A stretch of DNA of 39,721 nt, taken from positions 1-39,721 of the IMG/VR virus record IMGVR_UViG_3300045973_000943. The stretch is one strand, 5' to 3'. The stretch's first letter is position 1. Each line of letters starts with the position of its first letter. This stretch comes from a virus. Of this stretch, positions 1 through 7,668 are shown in pieces. A program made the translations under genes and the position numbers. Below the pieces are notes generated by a model. The model did no database searches and had not been told where the DNA came from. It was given only the letters and a program-made list of their open reading frames with translations.

Positions 1-42
1 GCAGGAAGGTTTGAAGATGAAGCAAGAATGATGTATAGGGGG

Positions 43-75
43 GCGATATAATAAGTATGTAAGAAGTGACATAAT
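43..75. repeat. Left-end transposase-binding sites (two)
   Basis: GCGATATAAT at 43-52 and GTGACATAAT at 66-75 are 23 bases apart. They match inverted sites at the right end with the same spacing. By analogy with the L sites of Mu they are likely bound by the phage transposase. The first site lies 11 bases inside the proposed terminus. No gene is seen in 1-165. Confidence 0.6.
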
Positions 76-128
76 GAGGTTGGAGATGATTGGAAAGTGA
101 TTGTCAGGAGGTTATCGACGGCCCCGTT

Positions 129-145
129 TTCAAATCAACTTTGAT
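129..145. promoter_or_regulatory. Palindrome TTCAAA-N5-TTTGAT
   Basis: One mismatch from ATCAAA-N5-TTTGAT. The same 6-5-6 palindrome recurs at 2311-2327, 38816-38832 and 39616-39632. It lies just downstream of the last leftward gene and inside the left end. The binding protein is unknown. Confidence 0.5.
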
Positions 146-165
146 GATGTTTATTGACAGTGATT

Positions 166-495
166 TTATCTGCCGTGACGTTCGTTGAACCGCTTATTAT
201 CCTCTGCAAATTTACGCTTCATATCTTCAATTTCTTGTTTCTTCTCCTGGATCTTCACGGCGATCGCATCTGCATTCTTTTGTTCTGCTATTAATAATTT
301 TTGCACTCGATCACGTTCTTGTCTGACATCTTCAATTTGCCGCGCTTTATCAGACGCGGGTGCCGTTGGATTTTCGGGGGCCCCTTCACACACAATCTCA
401 TTATGGTCAGGATATTCAACAACCTTGCAGTCCGCGGCAAACACCACACCGGCATAAATCAACAAACCAATAACCGTAAAAACGAACATTTTCAT
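166..495 (-). CDS. Small exported coiled-coil protein
   Basis: A 109-residue protein of unknown function. The N-terminus (residues 1-20) is a typical signal peptide ending VFA-AD, so the mature protein should be periplasmic or surface-exposed. Two cysteines (in ADCKV and IVCEG) could form a disulfide. Residues 50-105 are charged with heptad-like spacing and probably form a coiled coil. It is the last gene of a three-gene leftward set after the phage repressor, 14 bases from its neighbour, so it is probably expressed in the lysogen. An envelope role such as superinfection exclusion is possible, but this rests only on position and export signal. Local composition is more AT-rich than the phage core. 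Confidence 0.65.
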   Translation of the reverse strand: MKMFVFTVIGLLIYAGVVFAADCKVVEYPDHNEIVCEGAPENPTAPASDKARQIEDVRQERDRVQKLLIAEQKNADAIAVKIQEKKQEIEDMKRKFAEDNKRFNERHGR

Positions 496-509
496 AAGTA
501 GTAATCCTT

Positions 510-941
510 CTATTCAAATATTGGCTCTAACATGCACTCGCACCCAGCATGATGCGGTAGCTCGGGCAGATTTGCCTTTGTATAGACCACTTTTGCAAGC
601 TTTTGGCAATAACTACAACACCTATCGCTATTCCATATTTTAAATTTATTAACCTGAAAATCTGGATCAAGAAGCTGTTTTCTTTCACGAGAACAGGATT
701 TAATCCTAAAATGTGTACCATATATTAAAAAAGCCGGAGTCTGTTGGAAGGCAGTCCCATGTAGCTGTTCACTTTTATTCAGGTATTCTTCAACCTCAGA
801 ACAAGTGACCTTGTATTCCCTTATATATTCCCCTACCAATGAAACGGCGGTATTGGGATCGTTCAAAGCAATCGCATTATCTAGTAATCGTTTAAATTCC
901 TTGTTTGTAATCCCTGAAAGCTTAAAATGAAGAGACTTCAT
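510..941 (-). CDS. Orphan protein with MuF-like C-terminal cysteine motif
   Basis: A 143-residue protein starting 3 bases after the repressor stop, so it is probably translated from the repressor mRNA. The N-terminal half is helical and unrecognised. The last 40 residues hold a CCSYC cluster followed by PHHAGCECMLEP. A C..C, then P..P, then H.GC.C layout is typical of the C-terminus of MuF/SPP1 gp7 minor head proteins, and the phage's own MuF-like protein ends with GCGCMHVP. No other part of a head protein is present. It may be a decoy or immunity factor acting on incoming phage heads, or an unrelated zinc-binding fold. Function is uncertain. AT-richer composition than the structural genes suggests separate acquisition. 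Confidence 0.6.
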   Translation of the reverse strand: MKSLHFKLSGITNKEFKRLLDNAIALNDPNTAVSLVGEYIREYKVTCSEVEEYLNKSEQLHGTAFQQTPAFLIYGTHFRIKSCSRERKQLLDPDFQVNKFKIWNSDRCCSYCQKLAKVVYTKANLPELPHHAGCECMLEPIFE

Positions 942-944
942 AAA

Positions 945-1658
945 TCACATCCTCCGACCACACCACACAACCCGTCCTATAATATTCAATAGCTCTATTG
1001 CCTCACCTGAGACCGTCTCAGGGTCGTAAATCAAATTGTCACTCTTCACAACCACACTCCCGTCCAGCTTATGTTGTAGGCGTTTCACCAGGAGAGATCC
1101 ATTCAGCTGTAGAACATAAATAGCGTTGTCCTTCATCCCGCGGTGGCTCATGTCGATCAGGATCAGATCGCCCTCCGACAGCGTCGGCTCCATACTATCA
1201 CCCGTCACATTGATCAAAGCCAAATCCTTGACCGGCACGCCCAGGGCGTTATGCACCCACTCAGCCTTGAATGATAGATGATCCACAATCTGCTCACTAT
1301 GGATCACTGCACCGCCGCCGGCACTAGCTGCGACTTCATACCTTGGTACCTGAACAAACCCTTCCGTTAGCTCTCCGCCGATATCCGCAGTTTTAAACCC
1401 TTCCGACAACGGATATGAAACTTTATCCGGATCTATCTCTCCAGTGCTAGACAGCAGCCAATTGATATTCACGTTTTCGTCAATTGCCCACTTGATAATA
1501 AACGGCAGCAATGTACCGCGTTTCTTGCGGTTGCTGAGGTCAGACCCTGATAAATCAAAGAGTTTTGCAACCTCTTTCTCATTTTCAAAACCTGCCTTAG
1601 CGATGATCTTTTCTAAAATCTGATCATAATTCACGGTTATGTAATTTTCAGTTGACAT
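945..1658 (-). CDS. CI-type repressor with S24 self-cleaving peptidase domain
   Basis: A 237-residue LexA/CI-like repressor. Residues 8-72 form a phage CI helix-turn-helix domain (VAKLFDLSGSDLSNRKKRG) with the usual NINWLLSSTGE ending. Residues 100-235 form the S24 domain: probable cleavage site Ala113-Gly114 (AASAGGG), catalytic Ser155 in GDSMEPT, and Lys192 in LLVKRL. It should silence the early operon and be inactivated by RecA after DNA damage. Mu itself uses an unrelated Clp-sensitive repressor, so this phage is probably SOS-inducible. It is transcribed away from the Ner-like gene across a short control region with direct repeats. One repeat (1632-1645) lies within its own first codons, allowing autoregulation. 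Confidence 0.92.
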   Translation of the reverse strand: MSTENYITVNYDQILEKIIAKAGFENEKEVAKLFDLSGSDLSNRKKRGTLLPFIIKWAIDENVNINWLLSSTGEIDPDKVSYPLSEGFKTADIGGELTEGFVQVPRYEVAASAGGGAVIHSEQIVDHLSFKAEWVHNALGVPVKDLALINVTGDSMEPTLSEGDLILIDMSHRGMKDNAIYVLQLNGSLLVKRLQHKLDGSVVVKSDNLIYDPETVSGEAIELLNIIGRVVWCGRRM

Positions 1659-1720
1659 AGTTTCACGATTCCGTTATTTGTTATTTGACAACACGGTTAC
1701 TAAAAACACGATTATGTAAC
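1632..1720 (+). promoter_or_regulatory. Operator region with four CACGRTT direct repeats
   Basis: Direct repeats start at 1632, 1664, 1692 and 1707. The two best copies read CACGGTTATGTAAT and CACGATTATGTAAC, and the two weaker ones share CACGRTT. They span the divergent repressor and early promoters. A TTGACA at 1685-1690 is a candidate early -35, but no convincing -10 follows at 16-18 bases. The RTTATGT core also appears in the end sites, recalling the Mu operator/internal activation sequence. Confidence 0.55.
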
Positions 1721-1750
1721 TTACAACACAGATTAAAAAAGGGGTGCCGC

Positions 1751-2029
1751 ATGACACGACACGTTTTAAATCTCCCCCCTGGCGGGCTTGCCTCAGTTCC
1801 GATAGCTGACCGGCCCCGATATCGTCAGGCGCTGCTTATTGCAGCAGGCAAAACCTATGATGACCTCGCTGTAGCCGCCCAAAAGAGCCCGGTTTATATC
1901 GGGTTAATCATCAATGATCAGCGGACTGGTTATACAGTTCGCCCGGTAATTGCCAAGATTCTTGGGTTCAGGGTTGCAGATCTCTGGCCCGATACTCCGC
2001 TCCATCACCAACATCGGGAGGCAGCATGA
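1751..2029 (+). CDS. ner: Ner-like DNA-binding protein
   Basis: A 92-residue first gene of the rightward operon, in the position of Mu ner. Residues 28-85 read as a small helix-turn-helix (RQALLIAAGKTYDDLAVA) followed by the VADLWPD ending typical of Ner/Nlp proteins, which dampen early and repressor transcription. The frame is open upstream to 1685, but the ATG at 1751 is preferred because a GGGGTG ribosome site precedes it and the upstream part overlaps operator repeats. The family assignment comes from motif and position, not from an alignment. Confidence 0.75.
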   Translation: MTRHVLNLPPGGLASVPIADRPRYRQALLIAAGKTYDDLAVAAQKSPVYIGLIINDQRTGYTVRPVIAKILGFRVADLWPDTPLHHQHREAA

Positions 2030-2268
2030 ACACACCTCGCACCAGGATCAAGAAACGTCAAGCGGCGGATCGGATCGCCCGAATGATGGCGGCCACGCCA
2101 ATGGTGGTTCAAGGCCAACTCCGGATTGAAGTTGCAGAGCTGTCCTCAGTAGTGATCGCTGACAAAAATCAATCTCTTCAGGGCTTAAACGCGTTTGACG
2201 GCTTTGCTGAAAAAGTAGCGCAGTTGAGTTCAATGCCAAAATCTTCACATACGCCAGCAACTCATTAA
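2026..2268 (+). CDS. Small early protein sharing a transposase C-terminal motif
   Basis: An 80-residue basic protein translationally coupled to the Ner-like gene by an ATGA overlap, with GGGAGG upstream. Residues 54-72 (LNAFDGFAEKVAQLSSMPK) match transposase residues 466-484 (MNAFEGFAEKASNIAAMPK) at 11 of 19 positions. The transposase copy lies beyond the catalytic core, where MuA-type transposases make partner contacts, so this protein may compete for the MuB-like ATPase or another partner. Residues 1-25 are arginine/lysine-rich. A leftward ORF with its own ribosome site overlaps it at 2048-2284. Confidence 0.6.
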   Translation: MNTPRTRIKKRQAADRIARMMAATPMVVQGQLRIEVAELSSVVIADKNQSLQGLNAFDGFAEKVAQLSSMPKSSHTPATH

Positions 2269-2310
2269 ATTGATCATCATTCATACCGAGCCTCCAGCAA
2301 GCGGGAATCT

Positions 2311-2327
2311 ATCAAAGTAAGTTTGAT
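2311..2327. promoter_or_regulatory. Palindrome ATCAAA-N5-TTTGAT
   Basis: A perfect 6-bp inverted repeat with a 5-base spacer, in the 83-base gap before the gene at 2352. It is a likely operator for the downstream early genes. It is identical in its half-sites to the site before the methylase gene at the other end of the phage. Confidence 0.6.
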
Positions 2328-2351
2328 TTTAACAGAAAAAACGAGGGTGTC

Positions 2352-2789
2352 ATGTCGAAACGCACAGCGAAAATAACAGAAGGGTTGTCAATGCAGCAGG
2401 ATCTGTTTGACGGGGGAAAGGAAGAGGGTGCCCTTGATATAGACCTGGGCCACCGTCAATGCCTTTCCAGGGCAATGCAGGCCAGTGGCAAAGACCGCTA
2501 CCAGATCGCCGCCGAAATGTCGCGGCTGATGGCCACCACAATCAGCAAAGAGATGCTGGACAAATATGCAGCCAGCGATCCGCACAACGGCATGCGGGCC
2601 GTCATGCTCACAGCCTTCTGCTTTGTCACCGGGACAATGGAGCCCTTCAGTTATCTACTCGAGCCACTTGATGCCGAGGTGATCACCTCCGGAGATATGA
2701 AGTGGATGAAGCTTGCCCGGTTGGAAGAACAGCGCCGCCGGTTAGACCTTGAAATACAGCAGACCCGCAGTCAATGCGGGATTAAATAG
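2352..2789 (+). CDS. Conserved early protein of Mu-like phages
   Basis: A 145-residue soluble protein of the type commonly encoded between ner and the transposase in Mu-like phages. The middle (residues 35-80) reads as a helix-turn-helix-like segment (GKDRYQIAAEMSRLM...ISKEMLDKYAA), followed by a hydrophobic helix and a charged C-terminal helix (residues 115-140). I do not recognise a specific function, and DNA binding is a guess. The ATG at 2352 follows a GAGGGTG ribosome site. It is the first gene after the ATCAAA palindrome and may start its own transcription unit. Confidence 0.75.
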   Translation: MSKRTAKITEGLSMQQDLFDGGKEEGALDIDLGHRQCLSRAMQASGKDRYQIAAEMSRLMATTISKEMLDKYAASDPHNGMRAVMLTAFCFVTGTMEPFSYLLEPLDAEVITSGDMKWMKLARLEEQRRRLDLEIQQTRSQCGIK

Positions 2790-2800
2790 GGAGGTATCAC

Positions 2801-3100
2801 GTGGCAACCAAATCATACACACGCATCGCATCAGTATCCAAAGCCTGCGACATCCTGGCAATCCTGGCCGAAGCAAAAGAGCCCATTACCGGCAACGAGG
2901 TTGCTACCAGGGTGAATTTACCCGCCGGAACCGTCATGTGCCAGCTGATCACCCTGGAGGATGCCGGCTTTGTTCAGGAAGTCGGTGGAGGCTGGCGGCT
3001 GGGGATGAAGCTGGCACTGTTCTGGGCGAAAGTGAAAGCCGGTAAAGAGTCCGAGCGGACCAGGATTGACAAAGACATTTCAGCATTAGGGGAGGAATAA
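2801..3100 (+). CDS. IclR-type winged-helix DNA-binding protein
   Basis: A 99-residue protein with a single winged helix resembling the N-terminal domain of IclR regulators: SVSKACDILAILAEAKEPIT, a recognition region NEVATRVNLPAGTVMCQLITL and a wing GFVQEVGGGWRLG. The IclR ligand-binding domain is absent. The start is GTG at 2801 after GGGAGGTATCAC. It sits in the early operon, 1 base from the next gene, and probably binds phage or host DNA during early growth. The target is unknown. Confidence 0.8.
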   Translation: MATKSYTRIASVSKACDILAILAEAKEPITGNEVATRVNLPAGTVMCQLITLEDAGFVQEVGGGWRLGMKLALFWAKVKAGKESERTRIDKDISALGEE

Positions 3101-3101
3101 C

Positions 3102-4043
3102 ATGGCACCAAGAACGAAAGAACCGCGAGCGCATGAAGTAGAAGTAACCGGAGTGCAGGAAATATATAGAACCGCTCGCGCCCAGGCTGATGAGGAAATG
3201 GCTAAACTGCGAGGGGATATAGATGCAATCAGAGCCGAAGCCGAAACAATCGGATCTCTGAAAGCAATCTCCGCAACGGTAGCCCATCAGGAACTGCTGA
3301 AGGCATTGACACTGTATAAGCTGAAAGAATCGAAATCCTATAAATCAGGTGGACTAACCTGGGCTGAATTCTGTGAGTCCATAGATATGCCGGTCAGAAC
3401 AGTCGACACGATGCTTTCTGACATGCGTCCGCTGTTTGAAGAATTTTCGGCAGCGACCTGCCGATTATCTGTAATCCCTTTCAATAAAATCAGGCTCTTA
3501 GGAAAACAGGTTTCGGCAGAACTTGCCGAAATAAGAGACAACTGCCTCATCTACGGTGACGAATCTATCCCCCTGGCCCCCGAATTTCGTGACGACATTC
3601 AGGCCCTGATTGAGCGGATCGTAGAGGAGTCCAAAGAAAAAGTTGAAACCCTGGAGGCTCAAGTATCCGCCAAGGACAAAGTCCTCAAGAGCAAAGAAGA
3701 CGTCATCAACAAGCAGGAACGCCAGCTGAAAAAATACGATAAAGATGCCGCTGCCAAAGGCATGACAACCGATGAAGATGCTTTCCTGCAGCTGATGTTC
3801 AACAAGCGGACCGCCTTCGATGGCTACCTACTCTCAGTAGATCCCGACTTCGTCATGGAAAACGCCGGAGAGGTCACCCCGCGCATGCGGGCCGCCCTGA
3901 TCTCAACCCTGCAATACATGAAGATGCAGATGCTGGTTATCTGCGAAACATCGGTAACCCACTACGGTGCGGATATGGCCCCCGAAGTTATGGAGGAGTT
4001 TGAAGATTGGTTCAAACAGCAGGAAGCGGCTGTACCAGAGTAA
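3102..4043 (+). CDS. Coiled-coil early protein of unknown function
   Basis: A 313-residue protein. Residues 70-120 contain a possible helix-turn-helix (LTWAEFCESIDMPVRTVDTML). Residues 160-215 are a long charged coiled coil (VEESKEKVETLEAQVSAKDK onward). The C-terminal 90 residues are helical and acidic. Proteins of this shape occur just before the transposase in Mu-like phages, but I do not know a function. A DNA-organising or transposition-accessory role would fit the position. It ends 23 bases before the transposase start and is probably co-transcribed with it. Confidence 0.75.
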   Translation: MAPRTKEPRAHEVEVTGVQEIYRTARAQADEEMAKLRGDIDAIRAEAETIGSLKAISATVAHQELLKALTLYKLKESKSYKSGGLTWAEFCESIDMPVRTVDTMLSDMRPLFEEFSAATCRLSVIPFNKIRLLGKQVSAELAEIRDNCLIYGDESIPLAPEFRDDIQALIERIVEESKEKVETLEAQVSAKDKVLKSKEDVINKQERQLKKYDKDAAAKGMTTDEDAFLQLMFNKRTAFDGYLLSVDPDFVMENAGEVTPRMRAALISTLQYMKMQMLVICETSVTHYGADMAPEVMEEFEDWFKQQEAAVPE

Positions 4044-4066
4044 ATCTCCATCAAAGGCGGCATCAC

Positions 4067-5755
4067 ATGATATGGCAACGTGAAATGGCACTAAAACTGA
4101 GGGATGAAGCACCATCAGGCCGCAAGGCGATCATCGCCGAATACCGGGCTCTGTATGGCGGCAGCGAGGCAACTATGTACCGCATAGCCAAAACCCACGG
4201 CTTCACTACCGGTCGCAAACCGCGCACCGACAAGGGTATCGGTATCCTGGCAGAAGAACAGATCGAATTCATCGCCGCCACCATCTACAAATGCGGCCGT
4301 GAGAACAAAGGCGCCTTCATGCCGATCGAGAACGCCATGGAATTCGCCATAGACAACGGCATCATCCTGCGCGGCGAAGTCTCCCTGGCCACCGTCCAGC
4401 GCCAACTACGGGAGAGGGAGTTGAACAAACAGCAACTCAACGCCCCAACCCCGCACGTCGACATGCGCTCTCTGCATCCCAACCACGTCCACCTGGTCGA
4501 CGTCTCCACCTGTATCCAATATTACCTGGATGATGGCGGAATGAAGATCATGCGTCAGGATGAGTTCTACAAGAATAAATTCGAGAACTTCAAAAAGGTC
4601 AAGACCCCGCTGCAGCGCTACATCCTCACCGATCACTTCAGCGGCTTCATGTTTGTGCACTACTACCTGGCGGCCGGTGAAACCGCCGAGAATTTGTTTG
4701 ATTTTATCTGCCGCGCCTGGGAAGCCAAGGCCGAAGGTAACTTCCCCTTTCGCGGCGTCCCCTTCGCCATGCTCATGGACGGCGGCAGCCGTGCCAAGGC
4801 CAAAGCCCTGGGTGGTTTTTGGGATGGCCTCGGCATCGATATCCTGGCCGGTACGCCCGGCAACTCACGCCGCCAGGGCAGCGTCGAAACCTCACACAAG
4901 ATCTGGGAAGAATGGTTCGAAACCAGATTGCGCATCGAACCGGCAACCAGCATCGAAGACCTCAATCGCAAAACCCGCGGCTTCTGTATCTGGATGAACG
5001 CCACCCGCAAGCACACCCGCACCGACATGACTCGACTGTCATGCTGGCTGATGATCAAACAAGAGCAGCTGCGCGAGCTGCCCGAGCGGTCACTATTGCA
5101 GGATCTGATGAACAAGCCCGAAGAGGAGCGCACCGTTACCAACTATCGCATTTTGTTTGAAGGCAAAGAATTCAACCTCAAACACGCCGGCATCCCCCAC
5201 GGCACCAAGGTCAAAGTCATCAAAAACATCTGGAAATGGAAAGACGGCATCGTCACCGTCAGCCATGACAACCAGCTCTATGAGGCCAAAGCCATCGACA
5301 AGCTGCCGGCCGAGCTGGGCGGCTTCTCGGCCAACGCCGCCGTCATCGGCATGGAATACAAGGCCCAACCAGAAACCGCCACTCAAAAGGCCAAGAAGCG
5401 CCTTGATGAACTAGCCACCGGCTCACGTACACCGGGTCGCGACGCCATGCCCTTCGCCGGCATGAACGCCTTTGAAGGTTTCGCCGAAAAGGCCTCCAAC
5501 ATCGCCGCCATGCCCAAAAAAGGCACCCCCATGGAGCTGACCCGCACCGCCGGATCAGTGCAGCATCCCATCATGGAGCTCTTCAAGCGTATGCGGGCTG
5601 CAGATGTAAAGGTCACCAAAGAAATCAACCAGGCCCTGCGGGATGAGTATGGCGACACCATCGACGCAACGGCCATGGATGCAGTTATACGGCACTACAG
5701 CGAAGGCATAGCACCGGCGCCGGTCTTCGGCCTCTCGCTGGTAGTCAACAAGTAA
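4067..5755 (+). CDS. MuA-type DDE transposase
   Basis: A 562-residue transposase that would join phage ends to target DNA for integration and replicative transposition. N-terminal residues 1-130 carry helix-turn-helix segments for end binding. The catalytic core has Asp145 (HLVDVS), Asp238 (LMDGGSR) and Glu274 (GSVETSHK), with 35 residues between the last two. The C-terminal third contains a beta-rich region (residues 355-430) and then the NAFEGFAEK motif at 466-484 shared with the small protein at 2026. The frame is open to 4007, but ATG 4067 has an AAAGGCGG ribosome site and avoids overlapping the upstream gene. The MuB-like ATPase follows 25 bases downstream. Confidence 0.93.
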   Translation: MIWQREMALKLRDEAPSGRKAIIAEYRALYGGSEATMYRIAKTHGFTTGRKPRTDKGIGILAEEQIEFIAATIYKCGRENKGAFMPIENAMEFAIDNGIILRGEVSLATVQRQLRERELNKQQLNAPTPHVDMRSLHPNHVHLVDVSTCIQYYLDDGGMKIMRQDEFYKNKFENFKKVKTPLQRYILTDHFSGFMFVHYYLAAGETAENLFDFICRAWEAKAEGNFPFRGVPFAMLMDGGSRAKAKALGGFWDGLGIDILAGTPGNSRRQGSVETSHKIWEEWFETRLRIEPATSIEDLNRKTRGFCIWMNATRKHTRTDMTRLSCWLMIKQEQLRELPERSLLQDLMNKPEEERTVTNYRILFEGKEFNLKHAGIPHGTKVKVIKNIWKWKDGIVTVSHDNQLYEAKAIDKLPAELGGFSANAAVIGMEYKAQPETATQKAKKRLDELATGSRTPGRDAMPFAGMNAFEGFAEKASNIAAMPKKGTPMELTRTAGSVQHPIMELFKRMRAADVKVTKEINQALRDEYGDTIDATAMDAVIRHYSEGIAPAPVFGLSLVVNK

Positions 5756-5780
5756 CTTTGAATGCATTGGAGGTAACGCA

Positions 5781-7031
5781 ATGGCACAAACAAGTATCTA
5801 CGCAAAAGAAATTGAACCGCTGAAATTGAAAAACCTGCTGCTGGATCTGGATATTTCTCAGGGAGCACTCGCCACGTTCTGCAACGTATCCCGTCCGGCC
5901 ATCAACCTCGTTATCAACCGCGGATACGTCCCCCCCAAATCACCCAGTTTACGGGGCAATATCGAATCGTTTCTGGCCTCTGCCGAAAACGTCCGCAAGG
6001 TGGAACTATGGCTGGCGCAGAACGGGCTGAAAATGTCAGACCTCTGGAATATATCCAATGAACCCCTACGGTACCGGCATTCCGTTGAAAGCATCAAACG
6101 GAGAGAAAAAACAAAGAAATACGGCAGCTCGGCGCTGGTCCCCGGAGATCCAAATTTAATCATATGCAAGGAGACAGAAATGGTAAACGCAGAGGCACTG
6201 AAACACTTCAAGATATTCCGCAACCCCTTTGTTTCAGACGTCGAAAAGAGCAGCGACATCTACAAAAGTGATGAACATCACTACATCGAAATGGCCATGA
6301 TGGACACGGCCAAACACGGCGGATTCCTGGCTGTAATCGGCGAAGTCGGCAGCGGCAAAACAACCATGCGCCGCGAAGTCATGGAGCATCTGAAAAAGGA
6401 CAGCAACGTCCAGGTCATCTTCCCGCAGATCATCGACAAGGGTCGCATCACCGCCGGCTCCATCTGCGACGCCATCATCATGGACCTGTCCGAAGAAAAG
6501 CCCAAGATCCGGCTCGAACAAAAGACCCGCCAGGTGCAGAAACTCCTGATGGACCGCAGCCGCGCCGGGTATCAGGCCTGTTTGATACTCGAAGAAGCCC
6601 ACGACCTGACCACCCAGACACTCAAATATCTCAAGCGCTTTTACGAGCTCGAAGACGGCTACAAAAAACTGCTCGGCATCATCCTGGTAGGTCAGACCGA
6701 GCTGAAGCATATGTTTAACGAAAGCCAGCACGTTGAAATGCGCGAAGTCATCCGCCGGGTCCAGGTCGCCGAAATCAAAGGGCTCAATGGCCACCTGTCC
6801 GATTATCTGACCGTCAAATTCAAGCGGGTCGGCGCCAAGCTGGCCGATATCATGGATGATGACGCCGTCAATGCCCTTTCCAAACGCCTGACCTCCGACG
6901 ATGGCCGCGGCAAAAAGCCGGTCTCCCACGCCTACCCGCTGCTGGTCAATAACTTCACCGCCCGCGCTATGAACCTGGCCTTCGACATGGGCGAATCCCG
7001 AATTACTGTTGAAGTCGTGGAGGCGATATGA
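5781..7031 (+). CDS. MuB-type transposition ATPase
   Basis: A 416-residue AAA ATPase that would select target DNA and activate the transposase. Residues 15-70 are an N-terminal helix-turn-helix (SQGALATFCNVSRPAINLVI), as in MuB. Walker A is GEVGSGKTT at about 187-195. Walker B is CLILEEAHD at about 267-275. A sensor-like ILVGQTEL and an arginine pair (REVIRRVQ) follow. A segment of about 60 residues (YRHSVESIKRREKT and beyond) links the HTH to the ATPase domain. It overlaps gemA by 4 bases. Length is somewhat above MuB of Mu (312 residues). Confidence 0.9.
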   Translation: MAQTSIYAKEIEPLKLKNLLLDLDISQGALATFCNVSRPAINLVINRGYVPPKSPSLRGNIESFLASAENVRKVELWLAQNGLKMSDLWNISNEPLRYRHSVESIKRREKTKKYGSSALVPGDPNLIICKETEMVNAEALKHFKIFRNPFVSDVEKSSDIYKSDEHHYIEMAMMDTAKHGGFLAVIGEVGSGKTTMRREVMEHLKKDSNVQVIFPQIIDKGRITAGSICDAIIMDLSEEKPKIRLEQKTRQVQKLLMDRSRAGYQACLILEEAHDLTTQTLKYLKRFYELEDGYKKLLGIILVGQTELKHMFNESQHVEMREVIRRVQVAEIKGLNGHLSDYLTVKFKRVGAKLADIMDDDAVNALSKRLTSDDGRGKKPVSHAYPLLVNNFTARAMNLAFDMGESRITVEVVEAI

Positions 7032-7522
7032 ATACCAGTAAAAAAACAGCTGCACCCTTCGTCAAAGGCCGCATCGCCCCCAGCCAGATCAAAGCCATCC
7101 ACGCCGTGATCGGCAAGCTCGGCATGGATGACGAAACCTACCGCCACATGCTGCACAGCCGCTACGGTGCCACCAGCTGCAAGGATATCACCTGGCGCCA
7201 GGCCGAGGAGCTGTTGGAAACTTTGAACGGCCAGGGCAAAAGTGGGCGTCCCCAATCCGCGCCTGCCCGCCACGGTCTCAAATACACCGACATGGACAGC
7301 CGCCCCGGCTTCGCCAGTGGGTCGCAGCTGCGTCTGATTGACGCCATGTGGAACCAGGTCACCCGGGCCGAGGGTGAAGAAGCACAGGAAAAGGCCTTGG
7401 ATGGCTTTTGCCGCCGTATCACCGGAGTGGCCGGATTGCGCATGGTTAAAAGCTGGCAGATCGAGAAGATCGTCAAGGCCCTGGAGGCCATGGGCGCAGT
7501 TAAAAAGGAGGCCGGGGCATGA
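7028..7522 (+). CDS. gemA: GemA/Gp16 family regulatory protein (DUF1018)
   Basis: A 164-residue member of the GemA family, found in the early region of most Mu-like phages and linked in Mu to altered host gene expression and DNA topology. Diagnostic features are the N-terminal IKAIHAVIGKLGMDDETYR with a following SRYGATSCKDIT, and the second half SGSQLRLIDAMWNQV...FCRRITGV...L. The ATGA overlap with the ATPase gene indicates coupled translation. Confidence 0.9.
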   Translation: MNTSKKTAAPFVKGRIAPSQIKAIHAVIGKLGMDDETYRHMLHSRYGATSCKDITWRQAEELLETLNGQGKSGRPQSAPARHGLKYTDMDSRPGFASGSQLRLIDAMWNQVTRAEGEEAQEKALDGFCRRITGVAGLRMVKSWQIEKIVKALEAMGAVKKEAGA

Positions 7523-7668
7523 TCCACTGGGGATGGATGGTAGCCGCATTCTGTGCCGGCATGCTGGCCGGTGTATTCATCATCGCATTATGTTCGGCAG
7601 CCGGCACAGCCGATGACCGAATGGAGCAACTGACTCGTAAAACGACAGAGGAGGAAATCACATGCTGA
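7519..7668 (+). CDS. Small single-span membrane protein
   Basis: A 49-residue ORF coupled to gemA by ATGA, with AAGGAGGCC upstream. Residues 5-30 (WGWMVAAFCAGMLAGVFIIA) form one membrane span, followed by a short charged tail. No family is recognised. It is probably real because of the tight packing and strong ribosome site. Confidence 0.6.
   Translation: MIHWGWMVAAFCAGMLAGVFIIALCSAAGTADDRMEQLTRKTTEEEITC

Noticed and set aside
129-145. Host IHF or FNR site for the ATCAAA palindrome
   Set aside because: Spacing does not fit WATCAANNNNTTR, and the FNR half-sites are arranged the other way round.
301-501. Rightward ORFs opposite the exported protein at 166-495
   Set aside because: The leftward frame has a convincing signal peptide and operon context; the rightward ones do not.
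2749-3045. 98-codon rightward ORF overlapping the IclR-like gene
   Set aside because: Out of frame with the recognisable winged-helix protein and has no ribosome site.
4007-4066. Upstream 20-codon extension of the transposase
   Set aside because: It overlaps the end of the previous gene in another frame, and the ATG at 4067 has a proper ribosome site.
6234-7055. 273-codon reverse-strand ORF opposite the MuB-like gene
   Set aside because: A shadow of a confidently identified ATPase; the translation is Asp/Val/Gly-rich with no recognisable domain.
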